A stretch of 64,000 nt of DNA from Sordaria brevicollis (lineage: Eukaryota; Ascomycota; Sordariomycetes; Sordariales; Sordariaceae), in assembly GCA_033439795.1 (NCBI GenBank), contig JAUTDP010000001.1, positions 1,984,001 to 2,048,000 of the forward strand, in the 5' to 3' direction. This document shows, piece after piece, positions 24,357-38,040 of this stretch. How positions within the stretch are numbered: position 1 is the first letter of the stretch; every line of letters starts with the position of its first letter. The translations under genes were made by a program, and so were the position numbers. A model generated the notes under the pieces. It worked only from the letters and a program-made list of their open reading frames with translations, did no database searches and was not told the origin of the DNA.

Positions 24357-24651
24357 TATTATAGGTTTAATTTAGTAATTATATATAATTTAATTATATA
24401 TTTATATTAAGATTATAATTATCATTAAGATAATTATAATTTTATTCGGCTAGCCCGCCGCCGCGGTCGTATAGCGATACGGTCGCGGTCCCGGTTATAT
24501 AACTACGCGCGCCCTGCGCGCGTATGGTTTGTGCGCTATGCTTTTATAAGGGTAGCCACCCGCGTATAACTTCGCTCCCTTTCCTCTTTTCCTTCCTTGT
24601 GTAATATCGTATATCCTATTCTACCTACCTTAGTCGTGTTTACCCGTGATA
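24357..24651 (+). repeat. Gypsy B 3' LTR
   Basis: 295 bp, the same length as the 5' copy, starting TATTAT (RIP form of TATCAC) and ending GTGATA. The left third is heavily C-to-T/G-to-A mutated relative to the 5' LTR, and the right part keeps more G and C. AGTAC follows as the right half of the target duplication. Confidence 0.92.
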
Positions 24652-27600
24652 AGTACTAATTAACTAATTATTATTTTAAATAATTAATTTTTTATCTTTT
24701 AGACCGACAATTGAAATAAAAAACGATAAGGTTCTATTCGATTTATTACTTCCAATATTATATCGATTATTATTAATAATAAAAAATATTTAACTAAAAT
24801 ATTACTTTCATCCCTAAAAAATTAGCCCCGCCATCGTACGCCCCGTCTTTTTATCCCCTAAATCTTTTATAATACCGTTTAAAATCCCCTAAACCCGGTT
24901 CGATTTCCTATTCCGGTATTTTAAACTCCGGCAACTCCGGTCCCGGCTTTAACTCCTAATCCCGGCCCGGCTTTTAATTAACTATTTACCAATTTTATTA
25001 TTCGTATTTATTAGCCCTAAAATCCAATATTTTAATAACTTAACCCCCACCGCTATTATAACTATAATAAAAGTAAAAATATTATTTCTATTTAAAAATT
25101 TAAAGAGTTTTAACGTTATTAAAAGATAGAATAACCTATTAAAGGTAATATATTTAATCCCTATACTATAATTAAATAAAAATTTAAAGTAAAAAGAAAA
25201 TAATAATAAAAATAAAATCTATTTATCGATTAACCTCAATAGCCGTAACCACAATTCCCCTAATATTATCCCAATCGCAATTTATTTACTCCTAATATCC
25301 TAATAATTTAAGACTTTAATTAATAATATCGCCTTCGACCTCGATAACCCCCTTTTCAACCTATTAATATCTATAAACGTCGTCGCTTTTATATTTTCTA
25401 ATAATAACGATAAAACTAAATATAATATAATTAAACTTTACGTTAACGGGCTAATTTCAATACGTTTATAATTAAACGTAAATTTGAAAATCTAAAGATT
25501 ATTTTTTAAAAATTCTATAATAACGAATAATTTACTTTTATTAATATTATTCGATAGGGTTAAAATAATACAGACTATTTATTACCGGTAATCTGCCCTA
25601 TTTAAAAATAGCGTCCGTAGCCTCTTTATAACGATTTAAATTAATCGTAACCTAAAATATATCAATTTAAAGAGTATAAATCAAAATATAAATCGATTTA
25701 GAATAAAATTATTTAAATAATAATAAATACGCCTAAGATTTTAAGACGTAGAAAATATTCCCAAATAAATATCCCATTATTATTTATTTTTATTATTAAT
25801 TAACTTTTTTTCCTAGGATAACGAAGAGATTACTATTACGCATACTTAACAATTAGAAATTTAATGCGATTACCGTTAATAAAAACGAAAAAACGAATTT
25901 ATCTCCTTAATTCCTTTATTAATTACTTTTATTATTCGTTAATATTTTAATTTTTAAAAAACTATTATAAACCCTTCCTATACTTAATTATTTTAATATA
26001 ATATTTATAACCTTCTTTATTACCTTAACGACTAGTTATTAAATATATTAAATAGCCGTATTATATATATCATTTACGTATCCCTCCTATATATTAATAT
26101 TTAATATTAAATAAAGATTTACTAATAATACTATTAAAAATAGCCCTGGTCTAAATTTATTAATACTAATATATATTAAGAATTCGATATTTATTATAAT
26201 TGTAAGAAGTTAATTAAAATTTATTATAAATACCGTCTACTATAATTACGTATAGATTTTACCGACCTTTAATATTATAATAAATAGGATACCTATCATT
26301 AATACTAAAAACGGCGACGTATTAATCCTTCCTAAGAAAACGATTACCCTATATTTGTAGCCGATAATAAAGATAAATTATACTTTATATATCCTTTCTA
26401 TAATTAAATGCATTACCCTTTTAATTATAATTAGGATATTAAATTCTATATTATTTATCTTTATAATAATCCCAATTACAATATCCGTAATAAATTTAAA
26501 ATTTACCTTTATTGCAAAAAATAATATTCCTGCGGCGAATTCTTTAACCGTTAAAATATTGAGTATAATTATTATATAATATATTAGCGCTAGGTTAACA
26601 AAAATATTCCTAATAATAAGAATAATTATAGAAATAAATATTATATTTATAATTTCGCTAATAAAAATTATAATAACGATTATATCGAAGAATATAATAT
26701 CTATAACCCGGCTAGGTTACTACCCGTTAGAAAAGGAAATTTTATTAATAATAATCCTTTTTAGAATTTAAATTTTACTTTTAATATCGATAACTTTATT
26801 TATAATTATAATACCCTTAAGACTCCTAAACTTTAATTAGAGCCTTAATTACCAAAAAGAAAACGGCTACCCGGACGAAGAATGGCGCATCCCCTACGCG
26901 ATAGAACGCTAGGACTGTATTTTCCTAATTTAGAGGGTATTATATTTAATAAGAATCTAATCTTTAATAAGGATATAATTATACGCGCCATTCCTAATTT
27001 CGATTATTAATTTAATACTAATTTTTACGAAGCCTTCGATTAAATTACTATAATAAAATGCGACCGTAATTAAGAAAAGTAATTTACAATTATAATTAAT
27101 TAAAAAGGTGTATACGACCGATATTGTTATATTAATATTAATATATAACCTAATAATTTTTTTCTATTTAATATTAAAAATATAATAGATTTAGGAATAT
27201 TCCCCCCAAATTACCCGGTATCCCGATTACTAAAATTTAATTATATAAAAGAAATATTAATCTCCCTAATTTAGATCTTTATCGGTAACGGTAAATATAA
27301 TACTATTTTCAAATTATTTTCTTTTATTTACCCTTCTAAATATTTATAAATTTAGTAATCGATAGTATAAATATAAGGGTTACTATATTAACTTTATTCG
27401 AAACGTTACCTATATTTATTAGTAATTACCTAAAATCCCCCAAAAAATTGATATTATATTAGTTAGATTATATAATATTCGTAATCAATTGTACGTTATT
27501 AATTATATTCGACGTAATTTTAAAATTAGTCGATAGAAAATTGAAGTATAGTTTCGATTTTTAAAGGAAAATTATTTAAATTTTATTGATATTAAGATCG

Positions 27601-28718
27601 ATCCGGTTAGATATATAATATTGCCTCAAAATAATAATATTTTTAACGATATTACCGTTATTAATATTAACGATATTAATATTAAAAAGCTTAATAAAGA
27701 AGATTAGGTACGGCTTAGGGAGATTATAGAAAAGGTAGACGAAATTAAAATTTTTATAATTCTAAATATTATAATTAATTAAATTAATAATATTAATTAA
27801 TTGAAGGTTTAATTTCGCAGCGACCCGATATTAGATCCTAATTTTATATTTATTTAATAAAGACTATTATTAAATCCGGCTCCCACTTTAGTATTAATAT
27901 TATTAATTCCGGTTCCGGTTCCGGCTCCTTTAGTTTAAAGATTAATCCCCCTTCCCTATCCCCCTATTCCTAATCTAAATATTTATATTAATCCTTATTA
28001 TATTTAATAAAGCCCCCTTTATAACCAATTTATTAACGAATTCTAATATAATTAACCGATTCTTTCTTAAATATTCCTTACCTTATTTCTTTATAATTAA
28101 GCCGATTATTTTATATTTCAATTAAAAAATATTTAATTTAATAAATAAATTCAATATACTATACGTTAATACAATAGCCGCTTTATTTAGTACGATTACT
28201 TTTATTATATCGTATTGACTTCTATAATAAGAAGGCAAATTAATAATAAAAATATATTTCATTTTAACTACCCTAAATTCAATTATAATATATCCGCTAA
28301 CCCCGAAATTATTTAAAAGTATTTCAATACCTATAGCGAAGAGTCTATTACCTTCTTAAATTCCGTTATCCAATATTTAAAGGTTTTACATAATATTCGC
28401 GGTTATTAGATCTAGAAATCCCGCAATTTATTGACCTACGTTAATTTTTTAAATATATTTACTATATTTATAACTTTTAATTCTACTAATAAATATTAAC
28501 GCGACTTTATGAAGTATATACCTAAATTTAACGAATAATTAATATTTAATAACAAATAACGTAGAGCCATTTCGAAAGAGAATATCTTTAATAACCTTTA
28601 TATTACTATATATTATTTTTAAAAGAGGTTCGAATTATTTAAAGAATATTATTTAATTCCAAAATTTAAATTTAATAACTTTTAATAGCGCTTAGAATTT
28701 TAAATTCGTAATACTAAT

Positions 28719-28727
28719 TATACTTAT
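28719..28727 (+). other. Mutated HUH motif of the Helitron Rep domain
   Basis: Within a frame reading LEF-stop-IRNTN, the two metal-binding histidines of the rolling-circle nuclease are replaced by Tyr (TAT-ACT-TAT). His to Tyr needs one C-to-T change per codon. The same context with histidines is typical of Helitron Rep proteins. Confidence 0.7.
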
Positions 28728-29203
28728 AGTATTTATTAAATTAATAATATCGAGGCTCCTAACCTAGTAAACCTAAAAATACGCCGCCAATTTACTTAAT
28801 TATAAAGTTATTATATTACGGCTTATAACCCCGTATTATACCGGGTTAAATAATTACTTAAAGTATATTATAACCCAAATAAAAACCTTAAAGGATTACT
28901 ACCTCAACACCGATATTAACTTCGACGTCCGGCCGATAATACTCTATCCTAAATTAAAAACTCTTAAACTTAAATTGAAAATACTCCGTTTTAAATTAAA
29001 AATAATAATACTTAAACCGAAAATACTCTATCTTAGGCCGAAAATAATAATACTCAAACCGATAACTCTTAAACCCAAAACGATAATTCTCAAACTCCCC
29101 CGGGAAATTAAAAAGCTCAAAAAATTCCTATTATTTTTAATCCCGAACGTCTTCCAACTACCCTACCTACTATTCCGGTATCGGTCTTACAATATTACAT
29201 TAA

Positions 29204-29208
29204 CCGTA
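29204..29208. repeat. Target-site duplication of Gypsy C, left copy
   Basis: CCGTA lies immediately left of the 5' LTR, and an identical CCGTA lies immediately right of the 3' LTR (38036-38040). Five bases, perfect. Confidence 0.88.
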
Positions 29209-29497
29209 TAATACCGGAACGGTATCGTGGCTATCACATATCGTTATTACAATAGGTGCTAACTGCCTGCCGACGTTCCGATCGGCTGGCACCGACCGCC
29301 AGGGCGGTTCGCGTTCACCGCGACCGCGTCAGAGCGCGTCAAATCCACATAAGTGGGTCAGCCGTTCGAAGTTCGCGGGTATATAATCTTCGACCGCTGC
29401 GAACTCCCCTCTTATTTAATTCTTATTTTTTTATTAATTTATTAACGTTTATAATTATATATATTATGTATTTTATAATACCCTTTTAACGGTATTA
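29209..29497 (+). repeat. Gypsy C 5' LTR
   Basis: 289 bp, starting TAATACCG and ending CGGTATTA. Composition is close to normal over most of its length, far less AT-rich than the interior. Differences from the 3' LTR are almost entirely transitions. Confidence 0.93.
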
Positions 29498-32400
29498 AAT
29501 AGTAATTGCAATTGTAAATCGTAGTATTCCGACCGAATTATATTATATTATTATTATATCGCTTTAATTAAAGAAGCGTTATAATCGTTATTAAATCGTT
29601 AAATAGCGATAGTTTTTTCGGTAAAAGTATCTTTAAGTACGTAAAACGAATTTAAGTACTTTTATAATTAAAATTACTATTTTATATCGGTTAAATTATA
29701 TATTTAATTATTAATTATACCCTTTTCCCTTTATTTATTAAAAGCGGCGAATTTAAATAATTATAAAAATACTATTTATTATAGCGAATTTAAATACCCG
29801 TAAAAATTTTTATTATTACCCCCGATACGGCGAATTTAAATATTTATTATTTTATATTACCCGGATCCTAAATTTAATTTTAAATATTAAAGGTTCTTCC
29901 ATTACCGAATTCGGGTACGTAATAGTATTTAAAATCTATTCCGATTCCTATTTATATTATATTAATTTTATGCTTAAAAGCTATTTAAATTCGCGCTTAC
30001 GTATTTTTAAATTTTAATTAGAATTATATTAATTAATTATTATACCGAATACGTTTATCGATTTTAGTGTACCTAATAGTTCGCGTAATTTAACCTTTAT
30101 ATCGCCCGTAATAAACCTTCGAATAATTAAATTCGTACGCGATAATAATTTTAATAATATATTTTATTTCGAAAGCGAGGTTAATTTATATAAAAATAAT
30201 AAAAAGGACGAGGCCGCTACGATAAAACCCCCGCCCGTAAAAAGGAGATATTATAATAAATTATTTATAATAATTTTTATTTAAAGACGTTAAATTTTCG
30301 ACGTATCGAATAATATTTATATTCCGCTAATTGTTAATTTTAATTCTGCGATTAGATATTTATTTATAAATGTATACGCTTTATTTTAAAAGAAAGATTA
30401 AATTAATAAAAGTTAGACTTCGTTTTTAAATAAATTATGTTTATCGAATATGTAATATAATTGGGATTTTAGGACTTTAAGCGTTAACTTTAATTTAGAT
30501 TTCTTATTTTTATTACGCTCTTTTAAATTTAGCGGTAATAAGGAATTAATAAAATATTTTGATAATAAAGTTAATTGTAATTATAATATATTTACTTATT
30601 AAATCCGGTAATAAGGAAACGTTTTATTTAGTAAATTTATTATTATTTATATTCTATTAGAATCCTTTAAAACCGATTTTAATACCTAATATAAATAGTA
30701 GAATAATAATTAGAGCCGAATATTAAAGTTATTCGAAACTTATAAAGAAGAATTAATTAACGTTATTAAAGAAATATAGAATAAAGAACGGGAGGATTTT
30801 ATAAATAAGGTTTGCGTATAAATTAATTTATTTTTAAAGGAATAAAGCGAATTTTTCGATAATTATATTTTCGAATATAAAATTCTATTAGAAGATTTTA
30901 TAATAAAGTAAGCGGCCATTTTTAATTAAATTATTAAAAATTAGTAAAATGCTTTAAAGGTATAAAGTATAGAATTTAAAAAGTTAATTAAAGCCTTATA
31001 GAAGGTATATTTAGAGGCTACCGATAATTTAATAAAGTAAATTAACGGTATCCAGCGTATAGTCGAAAAGGAAATTATAGACGTAATTACGAGGAATTTA
31101 TCCGGAAACCCGTATATTCCTTTAAACCTTATTTTTAATAAAGTCCTTAACGAATTAAATATTTTTATTAAAATATCCGTTCGATAATTACTTTAAAAGG
31201 ATCCGGTTAATTATTTATACGACCGATTATCGGTAAGTAAGAGTAATTATATTCGTTTTTATATTACTTTCGAAGATGTATTAAAATCCTTTAAATCCGT
31301 ATAAAATCGTACTTTTATTTATAGCCGTAGCTGTATCCCTATAGTAAATAATAGAACCGAGGGAAGGGTTATTTCTTTACTTATTTAAAATATTCGATTT
31401 ATTCCTAAAAGTAATTACCGATTTATTTCGATATTTATTAATCGTATAGAGTAAATTAAATAAGGATACGTCGATTTATTTAATTTATTATTAAATGTAC
31501 TAGAATATCTTTAAAAAGAACGGTTTAAGGAATATATAAACGCGTATAATAACCTTAGTACTATTAGATTTTTACTTCTTCTAATTATAATTAAACGTCC
31601 TATACCTATTTTTATAATATACGTATTTTGTAATCCTTACTTTAATTCTAATAAATTAAATTAAAATCCTCCTAACGACGTAATTTCGGAAACTATATAA
31701 TTTTAAATAGAGGAGTAATAATATTATATTAATAAAAATAAATTTAATATCCGTACTGCCGATAAACGATTTGGTTATAAAGAATTTTTAAAGTATAAAT
31801 TTTTTAAAATTAAATCCGCCCTTCCTAGAGGAAGATTAGGAAGTAGTAGCGGTAGGAGTAATAGTAGTTATAGCGGTCGATTATATAATTATACTCCGAG
31901 ATGCCTAAGGGCCCGTAAGGGAGGTTCCGAGTCCGAAATTGCCGACGATAATTTAAAGGAGGAATATTGTAAAGTAAAACGTAAGGAGGTTAATATTTTT
32001 AACCCCAATATTAAAAATCCTAACGATATTAGAGTTATTACCGATTTTAAAGGAGATACGTATACCGACGTTTATACTTTCTATAAATAGGTCCTATCCT
32101 TTATTTTAAATAGAGCCGAGAATAGAATAAGTAGATAAATAAGCCGATTCTTTTATATTCTATTAAGAGGAATTATTAAAGTATAGTAAACTACGGAAAT
32201 CGACGAGGAAGTATAATATAAATAGAAATTCGAAGGGATTTATATTATATTGGAAAAATTTATTAATAGGTTTAAACTTTACCCGTTATTAATTATTTAG
32301 AAATTTAATAGAGGGTATTTTATTATTAATTCTATTGTAGATAATTTTAGCGCCTTTATTTAATTCGTTTAAAAATAATTTTAGAATATTAGAGTTATAA

Positions 32401-35400
32401 GTATTATAAATAAGTATAATTTATTAAATTAATATAGTGTAATAATATAAATTTAATTTAGTTTCGATTTACGTACTAAATAGTATTTGCGCGCCCCCTT
32501 CGAAGTTAAAACGTTATAAAATTATATAGTTAAAATCTCTAGGTTAAATACTATTTTAATTACCGCCGCCCGATAAATTAATAAAAATAATAATTAATAA
32601 AATTCTAAGGATAATAACCGTCGCGACCCTTCGTATTTTTAGGATAATTAATATTAATTTAATAATTACCCCTATTTAAATTAAAGAGATGATTAGAATT
32701 ATAATTGTAACCGAAAATAAAATTAGGATTAGGATAGCCGCCGTGGCTAAAGTTAAGAACGCGCCCGAAATTAAAATTGAAATCTAAATTACGACCGACG
32801 GATTTATTAAGTTAATTACATCGACGAAACCGCTAAAACGGAAATTGATTCCGATTTTAATATTAAAATAGTCTATTTAATAATAAATACGATTAAAAAA
32901 TATAAAAAATATTATAAGAATATCCGAATTATAGCGAAGAAAAAGGAGTATAAAAGAATATATAAATTATTAAAGGCCGTTAAAGCCGAAAAGTTCCGTA
33001 CCCCTTCCTTATTAACCCCTAAGTAGCGAATATATAAATATTACCGGAAGTTCCTATTATTATAGAATATATTATTTTATTATTTAAAAATTTATAAATT
33101 CGTATAAAACGGTATTTTAATTAAATAAGAGTTACGGCCAATTCCCCGATTAATCCTTAAATTAGTAATAATCCGTTCGAATAATCCGCTAGTTTTTAAA
33201 GAAATTCTATATATAATAATAGCCGAAATTAATAATAGTCCTATTTTTAATTTTATATATATACGAATAAACGTTCGCGCCTCCCTTTATAATAATCTTA
33301 CCGAAATTTATATAAATTTTAGAATTAGGCGTACTTTAATCGGCCGATTATTCCTAAAGAAGCTTTAATATATTATCGAAATACATTATATTAAAGTTTG
33401 CGGCGTCGGAGGAAAATTTATTAAAATTATAAAATAAATTACGTTCGAAGTATATTTAAAAAGGTATAATAAATAAAGAAAGTTTATATTAATAAAATTT
33501 AAAAAAGGAAAATAAATAATTAATAAATTAGAATTAAATATATTATTTAATAACGATTTCTTATACTTTTATACGGTAAATATAAATTATAAATTTAATA
33601 TAATTACGTTCTTTAATTTCGATAATTTTTACGTCGATTTTATCGTTTAAGAGAATATTAAATTATATATATATAAGGTAATTATTAGAATTAAAATTAC
33701 GCTAGCTTTAAAATAATCGGCCTATATTCCGATTAATTTTAAGGAATTCCCGAAGGGACGAAGCTTTATAATTAATTTAAAATACGCCCTAATTACTTAC
33801 GCGGTTATCGATTTTAAAGCGCTTCCTATTATATTCGTTAATAATATTATAGAAGGAATAATAATTATTTTCCGCTAATTTTATATCGTTAATATTACCG
33901 AAGTAACGGATAGCGGCTATTTTACGTTAATAAGAGGGATGGTCGCGAATATAGTAATACGAATTTCTAGAGCCCTTTCCGCTTTAAATACCGAATTTGA
34001 AATATTAATTATCTACGTATTTAATATTATTAAGGAAAATTAATATATATATATTAACGATATAATTAATAAAGATATTTTAAACGAATTAATAGTAGAA
34101 AATCTTAAGATAATAGTATAGGAAATTGAAAAATTACCCGACGGAAGTAACTACGTATAATAAATTGTATTAAATATATTACGAGAATTCGATTTAAAGG
34201 TATTCGTTAAATTCGGAAAAATAAAGCAACCGGATAAGGAAGAGCTTAACGGCGTTATTAAACCGGACGTATTAAAACCTAAGGTTAAAAATAAATATTT
34301 AACGTTAGGTTTAAAAATATTAGTTAATATATTAAAGTAAATTACCGATAAAAATATTTATATTTACGTAAAAAATCCCGAATTTATTAAAAGGGTAAAA
34401 TAATTAATAAATAAATACCCTATAATTTAGGAAGAAAGTGGAATGATCGAAATAAATAAGGATAATATAATATGTATCCCGTTAATAAAAGGATAATAAA
34501 ATTAATATATATACGCCTATTTTTACCTTTTTAGTAAAAAGGATTAAAAAGGATTAAATTAAATCTTCGGAGTACTTTATAAATAAAATAAAATAAATTA
34601 AGTTAATCAAGCTACGCTATTTATGTACCCCGTATTTGTAGTATAGCGGATAATTAAAGGCTAATAGAAAGGTTATATAGTTATCGACCTCCGGGCCTTT
34701 AATAAAATTACTATACTAAATTATTACCTATTACCCCTTTAATCGGAAATTATTATATTATTAAAAAGTAAAGTATTTATTATTATTATCGACGTTATAA
34801 TTTTCTTTTATTAATTTCTAATTTAATTATTATATTACGATTATTTAATGCTAATTAGCCTACGAAGTTTTAAATAGTTAAATATAGCCTTAATAAAGTA
34901 TAAAAATTCTTTAACTTATATATAACGATTTATAAATAGGTTGTTAACCGCCGTTACGGAATTTTATAGAATATATATCGATAATATCGTTATTTTCTCG
35001 GATACTTTAAAAAAATACTTCGATTATTTAAATCGCGTCTTTAATCTATTTACGTTACGAAATTTAATTCTCTCCTCTAAAAAGAATTATATCGCCTACT
35101 TTAATATCGAATTATTAAATTTCCGAATAAATATTTTAAATTTATCGATAATAGAAGAGAAATTAGAAACTTTCTAAAATTTAATATTCTCGGAGATTTT
35201 AAAATCCTTAGAGACGTATATTAGTAAATTAGGTTTTATTCGGTATTTTATCCTATATTATAATAAAATTTTAAAGCCGTTATAAAATCGAAACATTTCG
35301 CTTCTAACCGAAGGTCGCAAATTAAGCGCTATTGTACCTAGTAATTTATTAAAGTAAATTTACTATTATACAAAAACTTTTTATAATTTAATATAGGCCG

Positions 35401-37747
35401 AAAAAAAAATATTCGAAGTAATTTAAAAAATTATTTACGAAAATATAAAATTATATTATTCTAACCCGGATAAGTAAATTTTCCTATAAATCGACGGATT
35501 TTTCGAACGTAAATATAAAATAATTTTATATTATTTCCGAAATAGAATTATTTAGGCCCCGGGTATAATAATCCTAACTAATTAAATACTCCCTATTATA
35601 TTTTTAAATAAAATACTTAATAAAATTAAAATAAATCATAAACCTTCCGAAATAGAAATAATATTTTTAATTTAAGTAATTAAACGATTAAAAATTATAT
35701 TATATTCGTATAATTTTCCGATTATTATTTTTATAAATTATTTAATAATTAAGGGTATTTACGAATAAATTATTTTAAATACCGTTTTAACGGATTGTAA
35801 TAATCGGAAGCTAATTAACGCTTTTATTTACTTCTCCTAATATAATTTGCAAATCTATTATATTACTAATAAATTAAATTTTATCCCGGATGCGTTAAAC
35901 CGCTTAAAAATAAAGGGGGACGAATTAAGAAAATCCAATAAAATATTAATATTAAATTAAATTTAATTCGTATATATAAAAGTGTAAATAAGTTTAATAA
36001 TAAAGGAAAAATTTATTAAAAGATATAAAATCGATTCTAAATATACCGAAATTATAAAGGATATTAATAATTATCGGGGTATTACCGAAGTCGATAATAT
36101 TATTTTAAGCGTTAGGTATCCGTTCGAAATAATCGGGGACCTATTCTATAATATAAGAGCCGATAAAACCCGAAGACTCTATATACTAAAATCAATAATT
36201 TCAATTATTTTAATAGCAATTTACGACGATAAATACTACTTTAGTAGAGACCGTATACTATACGACTTAAAACGTTATACTATAGTAAAAAAAATTTATA
36301 ATATATCTAAATATATAAAATACTATCCAACTTGCTAATTAAACCGTACGGATAAAAAAGCTATAATAAACGACTATTAATTAATTAAATTTAAATACGA
36401 CTTATTAATATATATAATAATTATAAACTTTATTACCGATTTACTTAAAATTCTAATTATATCGATACTATAATAAATAAAAGGTTTTAATACGTACGAT
36501 ACTCTTATACCGGTTACCTATTATTTTACAAAGCGAATAAAACTTATTCCTAAATATTTTACGTATTTAGTAGAAAATTAAGGAATTATTTTAATTAAAG
36601 AATTTTTACTAAATAATTAAAATATATTTTAAATTATTATATTAAACCGAAATTGTAAATTTACTTTAAAATTATAAAAAGGTATATAGAAAGTAATAAA
36701 TATTAAATTACTAATAATTATTATATATTATCCTTAAAGAAACGGTATAACCGAACGGCGTAATTAAAACGTAGAAATAGCTATATAATACTATTATTTC
36801 GCTACTTTAAAATTAAATTAAGTAAAATTATTATTAATTTTATAATAGAATTTTAATAATTTATATTCTAAACCTATTAAATTATTACTTTACGAATAAT
36901 TCTTCGGTTTTTAATTATTTAACCTACTTAACGTCGTTGTAAAGAAGGATATATTAACGGTAATTATTAAATATAAGGTAATAAAAGACGGATTAAAAGA
37001 AAATATAAAAATAATTATAAATTTCGTTATAATTAAGGTTAAAAAGAAGTATAACGGACGATACCCCCTATAGGAATTTTAAGTAGGAGATAAAGTTTTC
37101 TTAAAATTTTATAAAAATTACTATTTACCCGGCCGTCTATCCTATAAATTCTTATAATAACGCGCCGGTCTTTTTAAAATTCTAAAACGCATCGGTAAAT
37201 TAATATATTAATTAGATTTCCCCTTTAAAATAATTAGCGTATATTTAATTATCTCTATAGCGTATTTTAAAGGATGTTTAAGGAACGAAAATTTATTTAA
37301 AAGAATTTAACCTCCCTTTGGCTTAATCGAAAATACTTAAATAGATTTTAATAATAAAGGAAAATAAGAAATAAACGTTATTCTAAATTACGCTTTAAAT
37401 AAGAAAATTAAAAGATGGAAATATTTAATTAAATAGATTAGATTCGGGTACGACCGTAATAAATAGTTTCTAAAAGAAGTTTTAGAAAATACGCAAAAAT
37501 TATTAAAAGAATATTAGAAACGTTAAGGAGGACGTTATAATCCTATTAAAATAATTAATCGATTACGCAAATGCATAACCTTTATAAAAAGTAATAAAGG
37601 ACAGGATATATAAAATTATAAAAGGAGGTTATAATTAAGAAAATAATAAAACGGCTTAGGAAATAATAAAATTAATTAAAATTATTTATATATATATAAT
37701 TAATTATTACTAAAGTTAGTAATAAAGTTCTTTAGGGAGCTGGGATT

Positions 37748-38035
37748 TAATACTGGAACGGTATCGTAATTATTATATATCGTTATTACGATAGGTGCCA
37801 ATTACCTACCAACGTTCTAATCGGCTGGCACCGACCGCTAGGGCGGTTCGCATTCACCGCAACCGCGTTAGAGCGCGTTAGATCCATATAAGTGGGTCAG
37901 CCGTTCGAGGCTCGCGGGTATATAGTCTTCGACCGCCACGAGCTCCCTCTTATTTAATTCTTTTTTTTTCATCAATTTATCAACGTTTACAATCATATAT
38001 ACTATGCATTTCACAATACCCTCTCAACGGTATTA
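37748..38035 (+). repeat. Gypsy C 3' LTR
   Basis: 288 bp. It starts TAATACTG (one C-to-T change from the 5' copy) and ends CGGTATTA, then the CCGTA duplication. A purine-rich stretch just upstream is the likely polypurine tract. Confidence 0.93.
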
Positions 38036-38040
38036 CCGTA
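38036..38040. repeat. Target-site duplication of Gypsy C, right copy
   Basis: CCGTA, identical to 29204-29208. Removing 29209-38040 rejoins the two Helitron parts between the HUH and tyrosine motifs. Confidence 0.88.

Larger units (their letters stand above)
17269..24651 (+). mobile_element. Gypsy B: LTR retrotransposon, full length but RIP-dead
   Basis: A 7383-bp element with two LTRs of 295 bp each and a five-base target duplication. The plus-strand internal region has the Ty3/Gypsy order. Gag has a zinc knuckle whose Cys and His codons are all Tyr (19215-19256). Reverse transcriptase starts with KLGGGIRIY and a RYLFPLIKE-like motif (about 21180-21290), and its YxDD active site is mutated to YFNN (21509-21520). 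RNase H starts near 21950 with an ETDA motif. Integrase lies at about 22980-23340, with degenerate DDE surroundings (NYITL, then SNYNIQF). Stops interrupt every frame, so the element cannot make protein. Related intact or mutated copies probably exist elsewhere in the genome, because RIP needs duplication. Confidence 0.92.
29209..38035 (+). mobile_element. Gypsy C: LTR retrotransposon nested in the Helitron
   Basis: An 8827-bp element with 289- and 288-bp LTRs, inverted LTR ends (TAATACCG...CGGTATTA) and a perfect CCGTA duplication. Internally, on the plus strand, a long gag-like relic precedes pol. The reverse transcriptase contains VIDLR (about 34680), a degenerate PLP region and the active site YIDN (34974-34985), followed by IVIFSDTLKKYFDYLNRVF. 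This 78-codon stretch is one of the few open frames left in the island. An integrase relic at about 36410-36660 shows NFITDLLKILI and a FTKRIKLIP-like stretch. A purine-rich tract (about 37733-37745) precedes the 3' LTR. The pol differs in sequence from Gypsy A and B, so this is a separate family. Confidence 0.92.
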
